From assembly GCA_001028025.1 (NCBI GenBank), contig LDAQ01000042.1, positions 1-20,210 of the forward strand: 20,210 bases of DNA, in the 5' to 3' direction. Shown here one piece after another: positions 8,021 to 13,892 of this stretch (the first letter of the stretch is position 1; the number at the start of each line of letters is the position of its first letter). This DNA is from Faecalicatena fissicatena. GTDB taxonomy: Bacteria; Bacillota; Clostridia; Lachnospirales; Lachnospiraceae. The notes under the pieces are model-generated. The model was not told where the DNA came from. It searched no databases and saw nothing but the letters and a program-made list of their open reading frames with translations. A program made the translations under genes and the position numbers.

Positions 8021-9052
8021 TTAACATTTCACGATAATCCTATATGTTGAAGGATCAACTGCCTTATTAAATGCATCCTCTATCTCATTCAGAGGAATCG
8101 TTGCAGATATGAGTTCTGAAACATCTATCAGCTTACCGGAAAGCAGCCTTGTCGCGATTAAGAAATCTTTCGTCTGCGGATTCACTGACCCTGTGAGAAT
8201 CTGCTCTGTTGAATGTATTTTATTAGGGCTTATTTCAATCGGATTGTCCGGATGGAAAGAGGAATAGAATACGACTCTCCCAACCTTTCCTGCCATTCCC
8301 ACGGCATCAGCTGCGATTTCAGATATAGCAACCGTACAGAATACGACATCCGCGCCTCTTCCATCCGTAAGTTCTTTTATCTTAGCTGCTGCATCAATGC
8401 CCTTTGTGTTGACTGTAATATCTGCCCCCATTTTTCTGGCAACCTCCAGACGGGCATCATCCACTTCACATGCAATGACACGTGCCCCTCTTAACTTAGC
8501 CAGCTGAATGTGGAGCGCACCCATTATTCCAACGCCGATGACAACTACATCATCTCCCATCTGGACATCCGCATTCTGGATACTGTGTACACAGCATGCG
8601 AGAGGCTCTGTCAGTGCCGCATGTTCCAGATTAATATCATCTGCCATCTTATAGATATTCTTTGCATCAGCCATCATATACTCAGATAATCCACCTGGCC
8701 CGCCAATCCCTTCATGCGTCTCTGCAATGAAAGATACGACACACTGGTTCTCATGTCCGTTACGGCAGTAGTAGCATTCTCCGCAGGAAGTCAGAAGACG
8801 GACTGTTACTTTATCACCAGGCGCTACAGATTTTACCTCTTCGCCCACTGCCTCAACAATGCCTGCTGCCTCATGTCCTCCGGCAAATGGATACCGGTTC
8901 ATGACTCCTGTATAAAAACGCTGTTCTAAAGTGCAGATAGCACAAGAATCAATCTTAACAAGGACTTGTTTTCCAGACGGCTGTTTTTTTTCCAGTTCTT
9001 TGATTTCAATTTTTCCTTTTTCTGTTAAAACACTAACTTTATATGTACTCAT
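8021..9052 (-). CDS. Zinc-dependent alcohol/polyol dehydrogenase (MDR family)
   Basis: This 343-residue medium-chain dehydrogenase resembles threonine, sorbitol and xylitol dehydrogenases. Likely catalytic zinc ligands are Cys40, His60-Glu61 (GGHEAAG) and Glu149 (TEPLACC). The structural zinc site is Cys90, Cys93, Cys96 and Cys104. The Rossmann motif is VIGVGIMG (171-178), and the acidic residue of CEVDDARL suggests NAD. The residues after Cys40 read TLEQ instead of the usual GTD/GSD, so the active site is unusual and substrate cannot be guessed closely. Length is typical. It starts 27 bp after the aldolase stop with AGAAGGAT upstream, so the two are almost surely one transcript. It probably oxidises or reduces the compound that the aldolase cuts or makes. 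Confidence 0.88.
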   Translation of the reverse strand: MSTYKVSVLTEKGKIEIKELEKKQPSGKQVLVKIDSCAICTLEQRFYTGVMNRYPFAGGHEAAGIVEAVGEEVKSVAPGDKVTVRLLTSCGECYYCRNGHENQCVVSFIAETHEGIGGPGGLSEYMMADAKNIYKMADDINLEHAALTEPLACCVHSIQNADVQMGDDVVVIGVGIMGALHIQLAKLRGARVIACEVDDARLEVARKMGADITVNTKGIDAAAKIKELTDGRGADVVFCTVAISEIAADAVGMAGKVGRVVFYSSFHPDNPIEISPNKIHSTEQILTGSVNPQTKDFLIATRLLSGKLIDVSELISATIPLNEIEDAFNKAVDPSTYRIIVKC

Positions 9053-9079
9053 ATCTTATCCTTCTCTTTACTTTATTTT

Positions 9080-9883
9080 TTATATTACCTTTGAATGGAT
9101 TTCTTTCAATGCCACTTCAACGCTTGCGTCTTCATGGATTAACTTTGCAATTGCAGAGGCATATCTTGCAGGATCTTCATGTCCCCAGATATTCCTTCCC
9201 ATCGCAATTCCGGCCGCACCTGCATCTAATGCATCTTTAATTTCCTGAAGAAGCTGTTCTTCCGGTACTTTCTTTGCTCCCCCAAGTATCACAACTGGTG
9301 CATATACACTTTCCACCAATGCATGGAAGCTATCCTGATCTCCGGTATAATTTGTCTTTACGATATCTGCTCCCAGCTCTACGCTCTGACGGCAGGCAAA
9401 TGTGATATTATCCGGTGTTCTGGAATCTTCTGCTTTCTCAAACCCCCTAGGAAGTGCTTCAGCGGTTACTGGGATTCCCCATTTGTGGCAATCCAAACAT
9501 ACTCTGGATAAATTGCTCAATACTTCATTTTCGAAGACCGATCCCGGGAAGCCCATCGTAATGACAGAATCTGCTCCAAGACGTAATGCATCCTCTGCGT
9601 CTGCAACAATCTGCATCGGTTTGGAATGGTCCCCGAGGAAAGATACTCCGCCATCGATTCTTAATATAATTCCCTTTCCAATAAAAGAGTCTGCAAATTT
9701 GTCTGCCATCCCTACTGTGGATAAAAATGCGTCAGCACCTGCTGATGCGATATCACGGATTAATGTCTTTGGGTCCTTCATTGCAGGCAGTACACTGAAA
9801 TTAGCTCCGTGGTCCATTGCCATGATAAAAGTTCTTCCGTCCGGCTGAATAATGTGGTTCATTCTTTGTGTTACGTTTGACAT
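9080..9883 (-). CDS. Class I aldolase of the DeoC/LacD/LsrF type
   Basis: This 267-residue TIM-barrel aldolase has FIMAMDHGANF (19-29), the Schiff-base lysine in DIVKTNYTGD (Lys176), GGAKK (201-205) and the phosphate-gripping loop GRNIWGHEDP (229-238). The family includes archaeal-type fructose-bisphosphate aldolase, the LsrF thiolase of AI-2 breakdown and 2-amino-3,7-dideoxy-heptulosonate synthase. The phosphate loop suggests a phosphorylated substrate. It is first in the minus-strand operon. AAAGGAG lies 7 bases before the ATG. The promoter at 10118-10146 would give a long leader of about 230 bases holding the 28-bp repeats. Assignment to one reaction is not possible from sequence alone. 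Confidence 0.87.
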   Translation of the reverse strand: MSNVTQRMNHIIQPDGRTFIMAMDHGANFSVLPAMKDPKTLIRDIASAGADAFLSTVGMADKFADSFIGKGIILRIDGGVSFLGDHSKPMQIVADAEDALRLGADSVITMGFPGSVFENEVLSNLSRVCLDCHKWGIPVTAEALPRGFEKAEDSRTPDNITFACRQSVELGADIVKTNYTGDQDSFHALVESVYAPVVILGGAKKVPEEQLLQEIKDALDAGAAGIAMGRNIWGHEDPARYASAIAKLIHEDASVEVALKEIHSKVI

Positions 9884-9943
9884 AATGTTCTCCTTTCAAT
9901 CTTCCTACTTTTGGTTTCTGCTACTTTTGTGTTTGTTTTCTTG

Positions 9944-10083
9944 TTACACTTGTTTTTCTTGTTACATTTGTCTTATCGCGTTCGGCTTGCTTCACTTGTA
10001 TTACCATGTTCGACTCGCTTCATTTGTCTTATCGTATTCGACTTGTTTCTTTTGTCATGTTACGCTCGACGCATTACATTTGT
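9944..10083. repeat. Degenerate 28-bp tandem repeat in an operon leader
   Basis: Five head-to-tail 28-bp units end at 9971, 9999, 10027, 10055 and 10083. Each ends in a form of (A/T)CAYTTGT, and the middle units share TTCGRCTYGYTTC. The period is exact although the sequence has drifted. Because 28 is not a multiple of 3, it is not a coding repeat. On the minus strand it lies between the predicted aldolase promoter and its start codon, so it would be transcribed. The last unit also contains TTACATTTGTAA, a dyad. Confidence 0.75.
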
Positions 10084-10117
10084 AACAATGCTATATCTTT
10101 TGTCACTCGACATGGCA

Positions 10118-10146
10118 AGAATATCATCTATGCACGAATAAGTCAA
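10118..10146 (-). promoter_or_regulatory. Predicted promoter of the aldolase operon
   Basis: On the minus strand, TTGACT (10146-10141) is followed by a 17-base spacer and TATTCT (10123-10118). The start would be near 10111, about 230 bases before the aldolase ATG. The -35 box lies inside AGTCAACATG, one arm of a perfect inverted repeat whose other arm holds the -35 of the divergent gene. Confidence 0.6.
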
Positions 10147-10223
10147 CATGCTCACTCTTAATATTTACATTTTTGTACATTTAGCACAAATTCGCGCTAA
10201 TACTTTTGTTACTTTTTCTCATG

Positions 10224-10253
10224 TTGACTACATTTGTAACTTTGTAGTAGGAT
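10224..10253 (+). promoter_or_regulatory. Predicted promoter of the iron dehydrogenase gene, with operator-like dyads
   Basis: TTGACT (10224-10229), 18 bases, then a weak TAGGAT (10248-10253). The -35 is inside CATGTTGACT (10220-10229), the exact inverted copy of 10141-10150. Overlapping the spacer is TACATTTGTAAC (10229-10240), which also occurs at 10075-10086 and contains a TACA/TGTA dyad. These are candidate SorC operators. Confidence 0.5.
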
Positions 10254-10297
10254 TAGATTATTCAATAGAATACGAAAGCTGAAAGGAGCTAATATTT

Positions 10298-11476
10298 ATG
10301 GAACAAACTTTTTCCAGATTTTATACACCTCAATTCGTAACGGGACGCGGTTCTATATCATTTATCAGTACTCTGGGAAAAAAGAGAATTGGTATTGTAC
10401 GGGGAGGCAGAAGCTACTCCCCTGAACTAGAAAAGGTGATTGAAGCAATAGCAGAAGAAACTAAAGCTTTGGTTTGCTGCTTTGCGAAAATCCGCAACGA
10501 ACCAAATATTCAGGATATTTTTCAATGTATGGAAACAGTAAGGGATTTCGAACCCGATATGATACTTGCAGTAGGGGGAGGGAGCGTGCTGGATACAGCG
10601 AAGGCAATCCATCTCTTCTATGAGAATCCCGAAATGAGCTTTGAAGATTCCCTGACTCCCTTTACCCTTCCCGCACTTGGTAAAAAGGCAGTGCATGTTT
10701 CTGTGCCTACCACAAGCGGAACCGGCTCTGAAGCAACTTCCGTAGCTGTGTTTATCGATTCTGAGAATCAGATTAAAAAATTACTGATGGATCATAACCT
10801 GATTCCACACTATGCCATTCTGGATGCCAATCTGACGGACTCTCTTCCCGATTCCATCCGGATTGCCACTGCTTTCGACGCCTTGACCCATGCAATAGAA
10901 TCCAGCACCGCCGCAAATGCATCCTGCATGACGCAGGCCATTGCTTTGGAAGCTGCTGTTGACATTTTAGAGAACCTTCCTTTGGCTGTCAGTACCAACA
11001 CCGACACCAAAAGCCTTTCTCTCGCCAGGGAAAGGCTGCATGTTGCGTCAGCTCTTGCGGGATGTGCAATTACCAATTCCTGTACCGGCATTGCCCATTC
11101 CTATGACCATCCGGGTCCTGCATTTGGATATGCCCATGGCAAAGTCTGCGGCTTGATGCTGCCATACACGATTGGGCTTTGTAAAGCACACCCTTCCTAT
11201 GAAGCCATTTCCAGACGCTTGGGTTATACCGGGACAGCACAGGAACTAACGCAGGCGCTGACAGAGCATCTCTTCACATTGATGAAAGAATTATCTGTAG
11301 ACACCAGCTTTCAGGCTCTAGGCATTGATGAACATGAGTATTTTAAGAGGGTACCTGTCTGGTCTGAGATATCTCTGAACGCATTTGCCACAATGGTATC
11401 TCCGGCTAAAATGACCTATGAAAAAGGATTACAGCTATATGATGCCTGCTATTACGGGAAGCATCCCACACTGTAA
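10298..11476 (+). CDS. Iron-containing alcohol dehydrogenase
   Basis: This 392-residue group III dehydrogenase has the NAD-binding GGGSVLDTAK (93-102), the family signature around VPTTSGTGSEAT (136-147) and likely metal ligands Asp194, His198, His267 and His280. The second histidine block, HSYDHPGPAFGYAHG, is one residue shorter than in lactaldehyde reductase FucO. Relatives reduce lactaldehyde, butyraldehyde, 3-hydroxypropionaldehyde or related short aldehydes. GAAAGGAG lies upstream of the ATG. It diverges from the aldolase operon across a shared control region, which suggests it works on an aldehyde released by the aldolase. The HAD phosphatase follows 27 bp later. Confidence 0.9.
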   Translation: MEQTFSRFYTPQFVTGRGSISFISTLGKKRIGIVRGGRSYSPELEKVIEAIAEETKALVCCFAKIRNEPNIQDIFQCMETVRDFEPDMILAVGGGSVLDTAKAIHLFYENPEMSFEDSLTPFTLPALGKKAVHVSVPTTSGTGSEATSVAVFIDSENQIKKLLMDHNLIPHYAILDANLTDSLPDSIRIATAFDALTHAIESSTAANASCMTQAIALEAAVDILENLPLAVSTNTDTKSLSLARERLHVASALAGCAITNSCTGIAHSYDHPGPAFGYAHGKVCGLMLPYTIGLCKAHPSYEAISRRLGYTGTAQELTQALTEHLFTLMKELSVDTSFQALGIDEHEYFKRVPVWSEISLNAFATMVSPAKMTYEKGLQLYDACYYGKHPTL

Positions 11477-11503
11477 ATTCACTGAAATTGGAGATTTATA
11501 TTT

Positions 11504-12127
11504 ATGCATTATAATACCTTTTTGTTTGATATCGATGGTACAATTACAGATAGTACAGCAGCAATCCTCCATTCATTGCAGGACTTGCTGCTGTCGGAGG
11601 CGCATCAGAGCTATACCTCGGATGAGCTTATTTTTGCATTAGGACTGCCTAATACGGAATTGGGTAACCATTTAGGGATAGATGGCTGGGAGACTTTGTT
11701 AGAAGAGTACGGACAGAAGTATTATGAGAAATATGTCAATACTATCACTATATTCCCGGAGATGGAAGAAACTATTGAATTGTTAAAATATAGGGGGTGC
11801 AAAGCTGGAATCGTGACTTCAAAAACCCGGAATCAATTTCAAGGTGGGTTCGGAAGCCTGCCCTGTGCAAAACTGTTTGACTGCGTGATCTGTACTGATG
11901 ACACCCAGTTCCACAAGCCACATCCGGCGCCACTCCTTGACTGCATGACGAGGTTAGGGGGCACAGAATCTGATTCGATTTATATCGGAGATTCACAGAA
12001 TGATATGCTTTGTGCGGCCAATGCCGGAATCAAGGGCGGGCTGGCTTTGTGGGGATGCTATAGGGCGAAAGGCATTGAGGCTGATTATTATATCCGTAAT
12101 CCTTCAGATTTACTGGCATTTATTTAG
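11504..12127 (+). CDS. HAD-superfamily phosphatase (phosphoglycolate phosphatase-like)
   Basis: This 207-residue HAD hydrolase carries all four motifs: DIDGTITDS (Asp9, Asp11), VTSK (Ser106), KPHP (Lys138) and GDSQND (Asp163, Asp167). A helical cap lies between about residues 15 and 85, as in phosphoglycolate phosphatase and other small-sugar phosphatases. It should remove phosphate from a small cytoplasmic metabolite. GGAG lies 9 bases before the ATG, and the 27-bp gap makes it the second gene of the iron dehydrogenase transcript. In this context it may dephosphorylate an aldolase product or detoxify a dead-end phosphate ester. The real substrate is unknown. Confidence 0.87.
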   Translation: MHYNTFLFDIDGTITDSTAAILHSLQDLLLSEAHQSYTSDELIFALGLPNTELGNHLGIDGWETLLEEYGQKYYEKYVNTITIFPEMEETIELLKYRGCKAGIVTSKTRNQFQGGFGSLPCAKLFDCVICTDDTQFHKPHPAPLLDCMTRLGGTESDSIYIGDSQNDMLCAANAGIKGGLALWGCYRAKGIEADYYIRNPSDLLAFI

Positions 12128-12233
12128 ATAATATGAAGTGACCTCACAATTGTAGATTCGTGGATTTACCTGTTAACTATAAGTGTTGAAACTAATGATA
12201 ACAGGGATTACCGCATACAATAGGAGGCCACAT

Positions 12234-12392
12234 ATGAATATGTATAGTTTACATTGCTGCAGGCTCCGCGGCGTATATAAGCCAATCTCTACGCACTACT
12301 GCAATCTTTCCGGAGGTGATCCAAATGAATTCTCAAAATGTTCACACCCCCCTCTCCCTTTCGCCGCGCGAGGACGATCTCTCCCTTCATGA
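12234..12392 (+). CDS. Possible cysteine-rich leader peptide
   Basis: An ATG with TAGGAGG seven bases upstream opens a frame beginning MNMYSLHCCRLRGVY and continuing through THYCN, with stop at 12392. The paired cysteines, basic residues and short length resemble cysteine-sensing leader peptides found before sulfur-uptake operons in other bacteria. I cannot name a family. The frame overlaps the second start at 12325, so the later part may have no meaning. Confidence 0.3.
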   Translation: MNMYSLHCCRLRGVYKPISTHYCNLSGGDPNEFSKCSHPPLPFAARGRSLPS

Positions 12393-12410
12393 AGCGTCCC
12401 CATCCAAGCC
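12325..12410 (+). pseudogene. Start of a lost gene (N-terminal remnant)
   Basis: The ATG at 12325 has a near-ideal ribosome site, CGGAGGTGATCC. The frame begins MNSQNVHTPLSLSPREDD and later enters the antisense of the monooxygenase gene at 12416, where it cannot be a real protein. The N-terminus resembles the hydrophilic start of some ABC permeases (LSPRE followed by basic residues), but this is weak. I read it as a gene cut off shortly after its start. Confidence 0.25.
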
Positions 12411-12415
12411 CACTC

Positions 12416-12694
12416 CTAAAGCCCGTCCACTAAAACCCTGTCTGATCCTGACACGTAATATTTTGCCATACCCGGAATATGTTTCGCAAATGACGGCCCG
12501 TGCACATGTCCGAGGAAATCTTCCTTCGCATCCCATGTTGATACAAACACAACAGTATCCGTTTTCTCCGGATCAAGATAGACCTCCATGCCATGACAGC
12601 CTTTGTCATTCCTGCCATCCTCTGCAAATGCTCTTGCCAGTTTCAGATATTCTTCTCTATTGCTTACAATGTTTTCTGTAATTACTAATGTCAC
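12416..12694 (-). CDS. Small ABM-fold monooxygenase (YgiN/LsrG type)
   Basis: This 92-residue protein fits the antibiotic biosynthesis monooxygenase (ABM) dimeric ferredoxin-like fold: VTLVITENIVSNREEYLKL, a central GCHGMEVYLDP strand, and VVFVSTWDAKEDFLGHVHGP. Members include quinol monooxygenase YgiN and the AI-2 processing enzyme LsrG, usually cofactor-free. The start is GTG at 12694, chosen because AGGAGA lies 8 bases upstream and overlaps the TAG stop of the preceding flavoprotein gene, so translation is probably coupled. The pairing with a flavoprotein suggests redox handling of a quinone, phenolic or flavin-linked compound. The exact reaction is not known. Confidence 0.8.
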   Translation of the reverse strand: MTLVITENIVSNREEYLKLARAFAEDGRNDKGCHGMEVYLDPEKTDTVVFVSTWDAKEDFLGHVHGPSFAKHIPGMAKYYVSGSDRVLVDGL

Positions 12695-12704
12695 GAGTCT
12701 TCTC

Positions 12705-13682
12705 CTATGCGTTAATCATCTCATCAAAATTTTTAATACGCTTCATTTTTTCTTCCAGCAGCTCTTTGTTCGCCATGATTTTAGGCATACAGACTGCCCC
12801 AAATCCCTGGATTTCTGTAGTGTGTTCTCTCAGACCGGCAAAGGTTCCTCTTGCTCTTGCCTGCTGTGCTTCTGAGAATTCCACGTTTAATTTTTCGCCA
12901 TCTACAGACAGTTTTCCCTCAATCCCGCAGATCGGACACTGCACCGTCGTTGTTCCGTTTACCATCAGCAGGTCCTGATGGCAGACCGGGCAGGTTCCCA
13001 TTCCTTTTGGTCCATAGAATTCTACATCTTTGTCTTCCATATTGACAGCCGCTGCCGTACGTTTTCCAATTTCATGCATATGTCCGATGAGTTCTTCATC
13101 CAAATATGGATTCGCAACGGTTCCCATGCAGTTCGCATTATAATTAGCTACCACCTTCATCATTGCCGGGAATCCGAATAAATGTAAGCTTGCTGTCCCC
13201 ATGGATGTCCAGTTATCTGTTGTCGCCCCGCCGACTGATATGTAAGACACGGTACGCCTTCTTAATCTTTCGATCGGGTATGCGTCTGCATCTCCCGGCA
13301 TCTCCCCGCTTCTTCTCTTATCCAGCACCCAGTTGATCGCGGATACATCATGTCTGCAGCCAAAACGGTCAACCAGATTTTTGAACTGTCCTACCGGCTG
13401 AAGCACATATACCGGAGCCGCCAGAATAACGGCATCGGCTGCTCTCACGGCCTCTTCCACCATCTGATAATCATCTTTGATAATACAATCATTATCCCCG
13501 CCCTTTTCCAGACATGCAGAACATGCCCCGCAGCCGATACAGCGATCAATTGTCAGTCTCTGCGTATTGATAAATTTAATCTCTGCATCCGGAAATGCTT
13601 CCTTTGCCCCATAAAGCGCTTCTTTTACTAAAATATCGTCGTTTGCATTTTTCTTACCAAATGATAATCCTAAAACTTTCAT
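12705..13682 (-). CDS. Iron-sulfur flavoprotein / NADPH-dependent FMN reductase family with a zinc ribbon
   Basis: This 325-residue flavodoxin-fold protein begins MKVLGLSFGKKNANDD. It has a ferredoxin-like cysteine cluster (Cys48, Cys51, Cys54, Cys57, Cys66) as in iron-sulfur flavoproteins, the flavodoxin strand ADAVILAAPVY (82-92) and a C-terminal ribbon with Cys231, Cys234, Cys249 and Cys252. It likely binds FMN and a 4Fe-4S cluster and passes electrons in the anaerobic cytoplasm. The start at 13682 has AGGAAG seven bases upstream; an in-frame start at 13709 would place that site inside the gene. The tail after the ribbon (about 255-325) is not recognised. It forms an operon with the ABM protein and is separated from GH3 by a terminator. 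Confidence 0.83.
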   Translation of the reverse strand: MKVLGLSFGKKNANDDILVKEALYGAKEAFPDAEIKFINTQRLTIDRCIGCGACSACLEKGGDNDCIIKDDYQMVEEAVRAADAVILAAPVYVLQPVGQFKNLVDRFGCRHDVSAINWVLDKRRSGEMPGDADAYPIERLRRRTVSYISVGGATTDNWTSMGTASLHLFGFPAMMKVVANYNANCMGTVANPYLDEELIGHMHEIGKRTAAAVNMEDKDVEFYGPKGMGTCPVCHQDLLMVNGTTTVQCPICGIEGKLSVDGEKLNVEFSEAQQARARGTFAGLREHTTEIQGFGAVCMPKIMANKELLEEKMKRIKNFDEMINA

Positions 13683-13839
13683 ATTTTCTTCCTTTCCCTT
13701 CTCACGCACTCCTTTTCAAACCCGGAACGCATTTTTTGTATGTACTGAGTATATCTTATAATTTCTTAGATAGCTTTTCCTTTTATGCCTTTTTTCCGGC
13801 ACCATATTTGACTTTTTACTTTTTCGATTTTCAGCATAA

Positions 13840-13885
13840 AAAAACAGAGGTCACAATCATATATAGATTTTGGACCTCTGTTTTT
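13840..13885 (-). terminator. Rho-independent terminator after GH3
   Basis: AAAAACAGAGGTC (13840-13852) pairs perfectly with GACCTCTGTTTTT (13873-13885). On the minus strand the stem ends in a run of seven T, directly after the GH3 stop at 13893. It separates the glycosidase operon from the flavoprotein operon. The symmetric A and T runs could let it work in both directions. Confidence 0.88.
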
Positions 13886-13892
13886 GGCATCT

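Larger units (their letters stand above)
12128..12415 (+). other. Intergenic region with two strong start sites and no intact gene
   Basis: No terminator or full gene is clear here. Two ribosome sites stand out, TAGGAGG before ATG 12234 and CGGAGGTGATCC before ATG 12325. The second matches the 16S rRNA tail almost perfectly, yet its frame soon runs antisense into the gene at 12416. TCCCTTCATGAAGCGTCCC (12382-12400) is nearly identical to TCCCTTCATGGAGCGTCCC at the edge of the large palindrome (485-503). This looks like a scar where genes were lost. Confidence 0.5.

Noticed and set aside
9944..10083. CRISPR array
   Set aside because: The 28-bp units are directly adjacent, with no spacers between them, they are degenerate, and no cas gene lies in the window.
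9852..10141. Plus-strand frames rich in Cys, Phe and Leu upstream of the iron dehydrogenase
   Set aside because: They are translations of the 28-bp tandem repeat, whose period is not a multiple of three, and they lack ribosome sites.
12403..12681. Plus-strand frame over the monooxygenase gene
   Set aside because: It is antisense to a well-supported ABM protein and the translation shows no family features; only its first part, with a strong ribosome site, is reported.
6982..12694. Complete AI-2 (Lsr) uptake and breakdown system
   Set aside because: SorC (LsrR-like), aldolase (LsrF-like) and ABM (LsrG-like) proteins are all present, but there is no LsrK kinase and no Lsr ABC transporter. The ABM gene is in a different operon, coupled to a flavoprotein.
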